Assembly (NCBI GenBank): GCA_963969345.1
Contig: OZ017770.1
Location: 7,015,246 to 7,079,245, forward strand
From: Turbatrix aceti
Taxonomy: Eukaryota; Nematoda; Chromadorea; Rhabditida; Panagrolaimidae
Reading direction: 5' to 3'
Length of the DNA: 64,000 bases
The position numbers and the translations under genes were made by a program. The notes below the pieces were generated by a model that saw only the letters and a program-made list of their open reading frames with translations, had not been told where the DNA came from and did no database searches. Shown piece after piece: positions 1-9,334 of this stretch (position 1 is the first letter of the stretch; every line of letters begins with the position of its first letter).

Positions 1-2
1 CG

Positions 3-119
3 AGGAACAAAATCCGGAACATTGGTGCAGTGACCGGTGCATGCATTTTCAAGCACAACCTGCTGCCTCCGGCAGTGCACACATTCTGCTATGTGTGGAA
101 GAAAGTTTTTCATGATTAA
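3..119 (+). CDS. Possible 3' end of a gene cut by the window edge
   Basis: An open frame enters from the left edge and ends at a TAA at 117-119, giving about 38 residues with a hydrophobic stretch and ending in a basic cluster (WKKVFHD). A second frame over the same bases is open for nearly as long, so coding status is uncertain. I do not recognise the peptide. AT-rich, pyrimidine-rich sequence follows. Confidence 0.2.
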   Translation, partial: RNKIRNIGAVTGACIFKHNLLPPAVHTFCYVWKKVFHD

Positions 120-889
120 TGACGCACAAAAAAAATCATTTATTTTATTATTTAATTGCGCTGCTGGCAGTGTTTTTACTCCGTGAAACATTTATCTGTT
201 AAATATATTTGTCTTACATTTTTTAAAACATTTTTACTTATTTTTTGTTAAAAAAGGACTAGACAGGTCCGAGCCTGATCAGGCGCGTTTTAACTTTAAT
301 GAAATTACCTCAGATAAAAAATATCTGCTAAAAATATTTTTTTGTAGTTTTTATCACTTTTTTTACATTTAGAACCTTAGTTTTCATTTTAACAACTCTT
401 AGCATAAAAACAAAAACAAAAAAATATTTTTTTCCTTCCAGTGTTGCAGGTTTGGCCGCTGTTCAAAATTTTCGCCATTTTTTTACCCCGGTTCACATTT
501 TTTTTAGTTTTTGGCAATGACGACACTAATAGTTGCTAAGATTTCCCCATAAATAAAATTTTAGTGCTCAATAGCAACAATCGACGTAGCCAGACTGCAC
601 CAATACGTGAATTGCCCAAGGAGCAGGCAAAAATCCAGATGACAACATTAAAGCCCATGTTTGGTTGCTGCACCAACGTAGGAGACAAATGACAAGGATA
701 CTAACTTTCTGGCTGATATAAATCTTGGTGAGTCCACAAAACAGGGAACATTACACGGGAGCATATGATGTCCCTAAAAAGAGTCAGAAACCTGTTTGAT
801 AATGATTATCAATATCAAAAACGAGAAATGATGACACTTTCATGGGCAGTAAAAATCTTGAATACCGCTTTTACGACATCTTCTTTTAA
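120..889. other. Intergenic, AT-rich
   Basis: Long T runs and A/T-rich sequence with no open frame of note. The last 200 bases are presumably the promoter and 5' UTR of the secreted-protein gene starting at 890. I see no repeat or RNA gene. Confidence 0.4.
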
Positions 890-1489
890 ATGAAGATGCG
901 CTGTGGAGCAATCTTGTTATTTTTTGTTCTCTGCAGCATTACCCAAGGTAAAAGGTGTTTTTTGGGACGTAATTTAATGTACCTTTTTACAGGAGCGGAG
1001 AAACGATTGCTCGTGGACGAAGTCCAAGATTCGAGTTCAGGTGAACGTGAACCCGATGAAACCTTTGATGACTATGAAAGCTTCAACGGTAAACCAATAA
1101 AAAACAGAGTGGTCAACACAAAATTGAAGCAAGTCACGTACGAACCTATTCTCCCAACCTTCAGTACCCCCCGGCCAGCAAGACGCCCAATATCGACCAC
1201 TGTTGGACGAGTCAAGGCAACTACTGCTTCACCTCCTCCTGGGCTGCGGCGTAGGGGCTACTATTATCAGCATTATCCATACGACCGACTGCATCATTTT
1301 TATCGGTTGAATCCCCATCTTCAATATTACTACCCCGCAGAGTACGAAACATATCAGTGGTACTACCGCCTCGAACAAGCTCCGTATTTTCAAGGTAAAA
1401 TTTTATTTTGTTTTATCAGAGCCATAAAATGCTTTTTAGATCGGCAATACTACGACTTGGTTGCACTGGGCTATTACAGAGAACAATAA
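890..1489 (+). CDS. Secreted tyrosine-rich protein, function unknown
   Basis: Three exons (890-947, 993-1394, 1440-1489) joined by two 45-nt GT-AG introns give 169 residues. The frame also stays open through both introns, but the splice sites are strong (CAAG|GTAAAA and TTTTTACAG). The protein starts with a typical signal peptide (MKMRCGAILLFFVLCSITQ). An acidic stretch follows, then a basic Pro/Thr segment with a tri-arginine (LRRRGYYY), then a tail very rich in Tyr, His and Pro. There is almost no cysteine after the signal. The composition resembles cuticle, eggshell or other structural extracellular proteins, but no domain is recognisable. It lies tail to tail with the receptor gene on the other strand. 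Confidence 0.7.
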   Translation: MKMRCGAILLFFVLCSITQGKRCFLGRNLMYLFTGAEKRLLVDEVQDSSSGEREPDETFDDYESFNGKPIKNRVVNTKLKQVTYEPILPTFSTPRPARRPISTTVGRVKATTASPPPGLRRRGYYYQHYPYDRLHHFYRLNPHLQYYYPAEYETYQWYYRLEQAPYFQGKILFCFIRAIKCFLDRQYYDLVALGYYREQ

Positions 1490-1765
1490 TTTATGAGCTT
1501 TTGTATTTATTGGAATTTTTCTGTTGCAAGCGATTTGACAGCAATAAAATACAGAACACCGGCGGTGAGGAGCACGAGCATCTAAAAATCTATTAAAAAA
1601 TTAATATTTGAATAAAAAAATGTAACATACGTTAAACGATAACTTTTTATCAATTTTCCGTAATCCGAGCATTAAAATTTGGGCACGAGCTGTGGATTTC
1701 ATATATACCCAATGGCAGGAGAGGATTGAAGGAATCTAGAATTTTGAAGTTTGTTATTTTGAAAA

Positions 1766-2962
1766 TCAGTTTGAAAAACATACTTCTTCGTGAACCGGGC
1801 GATTTTTTAACAACAATTCCAGGGACAGCGATGAAAATGACGAGACTTCAATATTAGCATTTGTGACTAGGGTCAAGAGCAGAGCAATTGACACAAATGA
1901 ATCCAAACACAAAAAGGACCAAAATGCTACAGAAAAATCTGTGCTGCCTACAGCCAAATCTCCGACCAGATCTCTGACCAGAAGTAAATTGATTACGTTG
2001 AGACACGTGATTATGATAACTATGGTTACAATTGTGCTAAAAATTGTACGTAGCTTTCATCGTAGTTTGTTTCTTCATTAAAATCAAACCTTAAAATGGG
2101 CTGAAAAAGTTGAAAAACTTTGAGTATTTGCATGTGTGCGTACATGTAATGCCGAATAACTGGTAACTGATTTGTGTTATGATCACTTGCAAAGTCTTCA
2201 TTTAGTCTCTTAAATTCAGATGTCACTGATAACAAAACAACTGTTATGTTGGAATAAAAAATAGGTAAGGCTAACATCTGTAAAAGTGAGATGACCAAAA
2301 ACGATGGAAGAGACACTTTTTCTAAGCCTGTGGAAAAACGATTGAGGGAGACGTCCATCGGTTTGTTGGATGCTTGAATGATTCCGTACGTACACAACGG
2401 GAGAGCTGCTCTTACAAAGCCATATAATATTGCTAACATCTAAAAATAGACAAGTTAGCATGAAAACAGCGATCATAAGCATTTTACGTTGCAAAATTGT
2501 ATGGACGCATAATCTTTAACAATTCCAACTCCATTTGATGCGTTGAAAATGCAGGTTTTTAGTTTTATGTCAAAGTTATTCCAGTACCAAAACAAGGAAA
2601 AAAAATACAACGCAAGTGCTTGAAGGCGGTGCAGCAACAGGGCACTTCGTATGGAACTAATCCCAGTTATTCTCAAATTGTAGATCTCAATACACAAAGT
2701 TAACAATAGCAAAGTTGAGAGAATAACAACGTAAACTGTGTGCAAAAAATAACTGCCCATCCACTGGGGAAAGCTCGAATGGCGTCGGTGAACTCCGATT
2801 ATACACGCCAACGCATACGCCGGTCGTGTGAGTAGATCAAGCTAAAAAGTATTTTTTCATTTTTTTGAGCAGGTTTCAAATATTTAAAACCTTTTTAGAT
2901 ACGTTGTTTTGGAGTTGAATTGTAGCATTGTAAGTAGAAAAATTAAGCGGCAGAAATGGCAT
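1766..2962 (-). CDS. Gustatory-receptor-like seven-transmembrane protein
   Basis: Four exons on the minus strand (2891-2962, 2488-2841, 2090-2439, 1766-2036) have agreeing phases and give 348 residues, the usual size of insect GR and nematode GUR/LITE-1 type receptors (7tm_7 family). The translation has a short N-terminus, about seven hydrophobic segments and a basic-acidic intracellular stretch (SEFKRLNEDF) typical of the loop before TM5-6 in this family. The N-terminal segment LDLLTRPAYALACIIGV also fits the GR pattern. The last exon supplies the final two membrane segments. In related families such proteins are ligand- or light-gated channels with intracellular N-termini; the ligand cannot be guessed. 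The call rests on topology and weak motifs, so another 7TM chemoreceptor family remains possible. Confidence 0.6.
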
Positions 2963-3955
2963 GTCAATAAGGACAAAATAACATTCATGTTCTTTGCTGT
3001 TTTTGCTCGAGCACGAGGCTGTTAGAGTTAATCTTTCATACGTCTCTGATCCATGTAATCTATTATTTCAGACATGCTTGCTGTTTTGAGCCGTCCGTTT
3101 GAGCCGAGAAGTGCCCCGCAAAAAAAGAGTCGTATAACAATGTCAAATAGGTTACCCGCTGTTTTTGGGACGCGTGCCTTTCTTCTGTTGTTTAGAAATC
3201 ACGCTTCGAAAGGGAACATCCATCCAAGGACACAATCCTTTTGAGCAAGTATTCAAGTTGCCAGAATCTAGACAGAAAAGCGGAACTTTGAATTGGAAAA
3301 ACAGGTCTTCTTTAACAACCCTTCCGTGAATCCGACCCGAGTGCATTCATCAAAAGGAAAAGCAGATGTTATTTAATCGATGTTTTTTTTCCACCGCGTC
3401 AATGACTTAAAATTAAACAAACTTATTGGTCAGATAACGTCTTTGTACTTCACATCGGAAAACAAAAAGCTGCCCCTGTTCACGTACTACTAAACGCGGA
3501 ACAGTTTTTTGATGCTGTATAAACAAAGTCTCCTCAAAAGCAAGCAGACTCGGTTACTGACCACAAACTTACTTTTTTTTCTCAAACATCGTGTACGGAT
3601 TACGATGCAAGATTAATAATCACAGTCAATTGATCGGTACTTTATTGCATTGAATTTTTCCAAAATAGCCTTGGTGCTTGGGGCGAGAGCAATGACTCAC
3701 TGTCCCTAAATTCACTTTCACGATCTCGTGTAAAATGCGATGCAAATAAAGACAGACAGTTTTTGTTGTCGTCCTTTTTTACATACACGTACAAGTCGTA
3801 GTGTCGGATTTTTCGAGTCATCCCTCCACCTTATTGCTGGGCCCCTCCTGTCTTTTCGTTTCCGTAGTCGACAGAGGACAAGCCAGTTAATTTTGTTATT
3901 CCTTGACAGGTAGTGGTTGGGGTAGTTGCCGCAGACCTCTCTTCCGAAATCCATC
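2963..3955. promoter_or_regulatory. Divergent intergenic region between receptor and astacin genes
   Basis: About 1 kb between two divergently transcribed genes, so it must hold both promoters. Short open frames on the minus strand have no domain features and run into the astacin start region. No TATA element or repeat stands out. Confidence 0.35.
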
Positions 3956-5697
3956 ATGCAGTGGTGGTTGTTCATCGGGCTTGTTCTGCCATGTATGGCT
4001 GCACCTGCTATCACCCCGCTTGACGTAAGTCATTTTTATGGATTTGAAAAACGATATACAAATTTATAGCTTGTTTGTGTGTTTTTTTTAATAAAAAAAA
4101 TATGTTTTAGGTTGTCGATAAAAACAAAGTTGAGCAGGAGACAACCTTGTCTGACTTGGATTTTGCAAAAGTTCCCGAAAAAGAAATTGATCTTCGACAA
4201 ATTGGCATCGACGTCAAAGAGGATCCCACTATGGGAAACAAAGCTGAAGGCGACATTGCAGTTTCCAGCTTAAAAAAATTTTTAGACGACCAGTCGCCGC
4301 TGGCTCGCAACGCAATCAGGCAGTACAACCGACGATGGCCAAACAACGAAATTCCCTACGCTCTGAGTTCACAGTACGGCAGTTACGCTAGATCAGTCAT
4401 CGCAAAAGCCATGAATGAATATCATCAAAAAACGTGTGTTCGCTTTGTGCCACGCGATGTCAACAAGCACAGAGATTACGTCTACATCCACCCCGATGAC
4501 GGATGCTACTCACTCGTTGGGCGAACTGGCGGCAGGCAGCCTCTGAGCTTGGATTCTGGGTGCATCCAGGGTGGAACCATCGTACACGAACTCATGCACG
4601 CAGTTGGCTTCTTCCATGAACAATCACGGTATGTTTTTTTTTCGATAAATATTTTTGTGAACAAAGATTATAGCTTTGATCGTGATAATTACATCGAAAT
4701 AGCCTGGTCCAATGTTGTAAACGGTGCGGATGATCAGTTTGAAAAATATGGTATGAATGTCATCGATCAGATGAACGAACCCTACGACTATGGTTCTATT
4801 ATGCACTATGGACCGTACGCATTCAGTTCAAATGGCAAACGTACAATTGTGGCCCGCAAACCCGGAGCTGGAAAAATGGGCCAACGAGTTCAGTTCAGTG
4901 ACATTGACCTAAAGAAAATCAACAAACTTTATCAGTGCAACAACGCACAAACTGGATCAAGCACGCAAGTTACAGATGCAAAAGTCGGCAACGAAACCAA
5001 CGCAGCAATACCCGACACGAATACTCCCAACAAGGTGACAGGCAGACCTTACATCTTTCCGCCGTTTTTCCGACCTTTGCGTCCCATGTTTAAACGCTTT
5101 AGGCCCACTCCATTATGGGGTTGATGTGCAAGGGCACTTCTTTCAACCGGGTCGTAACGTACTTCTGTTGGTGCTTGAGCTTTATAACTTTCGTTTTGCG
5201 TTCATAAACGCTGCTTTGGTTGCTTTTGGTTTTGCTGATGGTGATTGCAATCAAATCAAAAAACTCGTTTTCATTGCTTTTAGGAAATATGCCAGGACTA
5301 TAACTGGCGCTGTGCGTTCTGGTCTATCTCGCTGTTTGGATACTGCGCAGATTACCCCGAAATACGAGACATCATATGTCCAAAGTCGTGCAGAACGTGC
5401 ACACAAAAGCCATCGTCCAAAGAATTACTTCGAGGTCGGTCAATCCAAGCCAGTTGTTTTGTCCACAGATCCGTTTTTGCAGAATGCACTGACAAAAGTC
5501 CTATTTGTAAGCACATCAAGCAAAGCAGCTGCGTTTCGCCCGTGACTAAGATTACGTGTCAGCGCAAGTGTGGTCTTTGTGAGGACGACCCAGCGTGCTC
5601 AGACGAATCCAATCGCGATACTTGTCAAAGCGTTGTGGCTTTCGGGCTTTGTCAAAAACGAAGTGATTGTAGCAAAACATGCGGATTTTGCAGTTGA
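3956..5697 (+). CDS. Astacin zinc metalloprotease with three C-terminal ShKT domains
   Basis: Four exons (3956-4024, 4111-4628, 4674-5034, 5284-5697) give 453 residues. Exon 1 encodes a signal peptide (MQWWLFIGLVLPCMAAPA). A propeptide follows, then the M12A catalytic domain with the zinc motif HELMHAVGFFHEQSRFDR, restored exactly by removing the 45-nt intron 4629-4673, and the Met-turn SIMHY. After a linker, the last exon carries three cysteine-rich modules of ShKT spacing ending KTCGFCS-stop. This is the nematode NAS (ShKT subgroup) architecture: secreted peptidases acting on cuticle or extracellular proteins. If the 249-nt intron 5035-5283 is retained, the frame stops at 5124 and the ShKT domains are lost, so two isoforms are conceivable. 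The 3' end converges on DMAC2 with 67 bases between stop codons. Confidence 0.85.
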
Positions 5698-7369
5698 ACA
5701 TCTCATGTAAAATTTTATGGACAAAAAACAAATCTAACAACCAAAAAAAAACTAAGAAATATGACTAGCCGTGCGCACTTTCAAGTTTGGGGCGTTCTTC
5801 GCTTTGTTCGCTTTCGACTTCAGGAGGCCCGGGCTTTGACTTTGCTGACAGCTGCGGGAGAGTTCGAGGCCGCTCACTTTGAGGCAGCATCTTTGCATCC
5901 ACTGGCACCTTCTCGCGAAGAGCTTTCTGGTATTCAAAGCCGAGGATAGTCTCCACCTGATCGGACCAGGTGTATCCGGAAGGCGAGCCGACGAGGAGGT
6001 GCCGCAGCTTGCCACCTGAGAGTGTATCGAGTTGGTCAAACTCTTCGGTGGGCATGGCGGGAATTTCGCGGCGAATGGTCGTTGTGACAATCGGCAGGTC
6101 GTTGTCATCGACGGTAGCCCGGTCGTTGACGTTTCCTCTCACATAAAACAACCGCCCGTTGTCGTCCTCGACGTGGCAGTTGCCTTTGGCGTCGATGAGC
6201 ACGCGCTCGTTCTCCAGCAGAACGGTTTCGGTGTTGACTTTGTCGAGAGTCTGCTCGTAGTCGATGCCGATGACCTCCAAGCCGGGAATGGTTTCTTCCA
6301 GAAGCAACGCGGACTTGGCGAGGTTCTGCACGTGGTCCAAGCCCTCCAGCCGCAAGAATCGAAGTTTCTTGAGGTCGTGCAGAGCACGCAGACCTGAATA
6401 TAAAAACGGTAAAAGGCAGAACCGTGGCCAAAACCCACCCTTTGCCGAAATACGATGACAGCCACTCAAATCCAACATTTCGAGCGATTCTTTGAATATC
6501 GGGCCGATTCGGGAGAGCGTCCAGTCATCGACGTACTCGCAGCCGGATAACCTGAGCAGTCGCACGTGCTGCAAGTCGTAGAGGTTATCGAAGCCCTCAA
6601 ACATGAGCTCCGTGCCAGACGCGTCGATCGCTTCGAGGTACATGCCAGGTACTTTGCGTCCCGGCAAGGAGTAATACCCCTTTTTGTCCTTCTTGTACCA
6701 CGTATCGTCGCCGATGAATTTGACTGAGGCTCCGCGATGAACCAGAAAATGGGCGGCTGCCAGGTCGGCGCCGAGAAAGAGAACGCGTTCTGGGATAAAA
6801 CTGAAACCGCGTTCGCACAGTCATCGCAAAGTAGTTTATTCTGCTTACCGCTGGTCGTATTGCAGGTGCAGGACGTGCTCGTACTCGCGGTATCGCCTGA
6901 TGTTGTCGAAGCTGTGGTCTACGTACCTCATTTGTGTGTGGTTCGTCAAAACTTCCATGGGCAGAGCACCGGTTTCGCGTCGCGTCTGCTCTGCGAGCGG
7001 CTTTTTCTTCCTCACTGAAATACCCGCAGCATAAAAGCAAGCTCACGCAGAACCAACCTTGGTCGCGGCGTTCGGGAGAAATGTAGAGATCATCGGAGAG
7101 ACGCATAACATTTTTGACAAGGTGAAGCTCGTCCTTGTACTCCTTGTGCTCCCGATCAAGATCTTGCCATCGCTTGAAATGCCGCCACTTGTGAATAAAC
7201 AGAGTACGGCGACTGATCACTAAGCAGTTTGAAACCTTTGACAGGGATATCATCGGCCTAGAAGCCAAAGCGAAGAGACGACAATCTCAGGAGAGCAGAA
7301 AACAATCGCGTTCCCACAAAACGCGCACGCGCATATCGAATTGAAGGCTCCAGGCGCGAAAAGCTACGC
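5637..7369. repeat. Left arm of a 1.7-kb inverted segmental duplication
   Basis: This block is the reverse complement of about 43318-45027. Across the DMAC2 gene the copies align without indels, position p here matching 50687 minus p there. Outside the CDS they differ by small indels, including about 20 bases near 5655-5675 missing from the right arm. The arm spans the last ShKT codons of the astacin gene, the intergenic spacer, all of DMAC2 and about 115 bases upstream of its start. Confidence 0.9.
5765..7253 (-). CDS. DMAC2: DMAC2/ATP5SL-like complex I distal membrane-arm assembly factor, copy A
   Basis: Four exons (7058-7253, 6849-7014, 6439-6800, 5765-6393) give 450 residues. The N-terminus is basic and fits a mitochondrial presequence, followed by the family segment HKWRHFKRWQDLDREHK. 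The centre carries leucine-rich repeats with the RLSGCEYVDDW and MLDLSGCHRI motifs, then a charged C-terminal extension longer than vertebrate DMAC2. In vertebrates the protein helps assemble the distal membrane arm of respiratory complex I in the inner membrane. The ATG at 7253 is the first in-frame one; the frame opens upstream past a possible acceptor. By eye it differs from copy B at only six residues, all in the last exon (for example Phe/Tyr and Gln/Glu), so both copies look functional. Confidence 0.85.
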
Positions 7370-7685
7370 AGTTTGGGCGATGCGCACTTTGCACACACGA
7401 TAGCATACTGCGCGCACTCACCGAAGTCTCTGGCAAAGTGTCCTGTACGCCAAGTGCATCTGTCTCCGCGCTTTTCTCCGCAGCATCGTGCAAACGCACA
7501 TATTGCTCATATATTGTTCATGTTTTGTGTCTTTCTTGCTTATAAAGAATGCAGTTTTCATAAAAAAAACGACAATAACGCAGTTTCGAGTATTGTTTTT
7601 ATTAAATTTATGTTTATTGAACTAAATCCGTGTATTAATTTCCATATTATTATATCCTCTAAGTTATTTGATTAAAAGTTTTTAG
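7254..7685. promoter_or_regulatory. Divergent promoter region, DMAC2 copy A and trypsin-like gene
   Basis: About 430 bases between two divergent genes. The DMAC2-proximal part to about 7369 is shared with the other duplication arm; the remainder is unique. Nothing else is identifiable. Confidence 0.35.
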
Positions 7686-8428
7686 ATGTTCAAGCGATCT
7701 GGGAACCAGGCGTTGCTGCAAAAAGTGACGCCATGTTGCTTGTACATCGAGTATGACAACCGTCGGATTTCAGCAGTGGTGCTCACAAAAAATTATGCCG
7801 TCACCACTCTCCACTGCATTCCCGATTTGTACCGAGAAATCGGCTTATCGGTGGTTCTGTGCGGTTCGGATGGACAGCATCACGCCGCTTATATCCATGG
7901 ACTTAACAAGATATCCGACTATATTGTGTTCAAGAAGGCTGATGGATTATTCGACAACGTTCCGGAAATGACCTATCCAATGCTTCTCGATAAATACATC
8001 GTGGTTGTGAGTAAATAAACTTGATAATATCAATAATGCTTTATTTTCAGGGATTCCCTTTCGGTGAAAAGAAGTCATCAGTTTGTTTCGGTCACATTTC
8101 TTCGTTGTCGAATGGCAGTCAAGGTTTTTTCTACGGCGATTCTGGCGGACTCCCAGGTTTCAGCGGAGGTAGTAGTAGTAGTAGTAGTAGTAATAATAAT
8201 ATTTATCACATTTTAGGTGGAGTCTTCTATGCAAGAAATGGAGCACTCTTCGGCATCGCTCGTGGGAGTGATTGGGATGGAAAAGACACGAAACAGTATG
8301 GAGGCGTGTTGGAAATGGTCTCAGTTCAACGTAAGTATTAATTTAATATAGAGTCTTATATAAATTTCATTTTTTTAGTCATCCTCAACAACATTGAAAT
8401 CTTCAGCCACCAACCGTTCTCCGTTTGA
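7686..8428 (+). CDS. Small trypsin-fold (S1-like) protein without signal peptide
   Basis: Four exons (7686-8006, 8051-8168, 8217-8330, 8379-8428) give 200 residues with agreeing phases. The catalytic triad of a trypsin-like fold is in order: His in TTLHC (about residue 41), Asp in KISDYIVFK, and Ser in the GDSGG motif near residue 137. The protein is short for an S1 domain and has no signal peptide, propeptide activation site or clear disulphide pairs, so it resembles intracellular Trypsin_2/HtrA-like proteases more than digestive trypsins. Intron 2 begins inside a trinucleotide repeat. The gene lies between DMAC2 copy A and an AAA-protease exon remnant and has no counterpart at the other duplication arm, so it probably arrived after the duplication or was lost there. 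Confidence 0.7.
8169..8200 (+). repeat. Trinucleotide microsatellite (GTA)n then (AAT)n at a splice donor
   Basis: About seven GTA/TAG units followed by TAA/AAT units. The first GTAGTA is the 5' splice site of intron 2 of the trypsin-like gene. If the intron is retained the repeat reads in frame as poly-Ser then poly-Asn. Confidence 0.8.
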
Positions 8429-9146
8429 GTATTTGTTGAGCGTAAAGAAATATATATATTTGATCTCATCAGTGTTAGCCAGTCTTTCTCGTTAATATCT
8501 ACCTCGCTAATTATTTCCCTTCTCTCTTACGCTCTCTGTTTGGATGTGTTGAAAAGGAGTCGCTTCTGTGTCTTTGTTATCTACGGGTTTTGTTATTTTA
8601 AGCCTTGGTCCGAAGTAATAAACTGTAATCTGAATATTGTTCTTTGACTGACGCCAATTGAACCGCTGCTATACAGAACTGTGCCTGAGACTACCTGTGC
8701 ACAGGTCTGTGTACATCAGTTATTTCTTGTAAAGACTTGTTTGATTTCCAGGACATTTACTAATTCTAAGAGATCCAGATTAGTTAGTGGTTTCAAATTT
8801 TATTGAATTTCATTTATTAAGCATTATTTTTATGATATCATTTTTTAAAAGAAATCGAGATCCATCAATTTTCTAAAAAGTGTGAAAATATATCATTTTC
8901 TGAGCATTTGAACATAAAAATAGGAAATGAAAAATGAAATCGACATCTCAACAAAAAATTGATTGAAAATGTATAAAAATTATTGAAAATAAGCACTTTT
9001 CAGCGCTCTTAAAATTGACTCATTTCATACTTTTTATAAAAAAGTGTTGTAAATGAGCTGGTTCTCTGATTTTAGAGAATGAAAATGTGTTGAAATGATA
9101 GAAATGTCGAAAATGGTATTATAATCCCTCCTTCCTATACTACTAC
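8429..9146. other. Intergenic, AT-rich
   Basis: After the trypsin-like gene come about 700 bases of AT-rich sequence with many GAAAATGAAA-like simple motifs around 8880-9110. No open frame or RNA gene is visible. Confidence 0.4.
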
Positions 9147-9334
9147 CGTGCCAATCAGGCCATCAACAAGCTGCTCCTCGAAATGGACGACTTCGCTCTC
9201 AACGATGAAGTCATCGTCATTGGCGCTACCCACAACCTCAAAGATCTTAACAAAGAGATTTTCCGATGCGGTCATTTTGACGTGCAGGTGACACTTGCGT
9301 TACCCGATCTGACCTGCCGCCGAGCCATTATCCG
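9147..9334 (+). pseudogene. Orphan exon remnant of a YME1L-like AAA protease (SRH region)
   Basis: The frame reads from ANQAINKLLLEMDDFAL through the second region of homology to RRAIIR and stops at a CG|GTAAGT donor, the same phase and place as the matching exon boundary in YME1L and in the fusion gene at 40601. The arginine-finger segment reads FRCGHFDVQV, like the A unit of the fusion (FRCGNFDVQV) rather than YME1L ([10 protein letters not shown]). No Walker A or B region lies upstream and no protease exon downstream, so this is a truncated copy. It sits upstream of DMAC2 copy A just as the complete fusion gene sits upstream of DMAC2 copy B, and so probably belongs to the same inverted duplication. 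Confidence 0.75.

Noticed and set aside
3718..4014. Open frame antisense to the astacin start
   Set aside because: It overlaps the astacin signal-peptide exon and promoter and has no recognisable features.
5761..7018. Several long frames on the strand opposite DMAC2 copy A and mirrored in copy B
   Set aside because: They are shadow frames of a GC-richer coding region; their conservation follows from the duplication.
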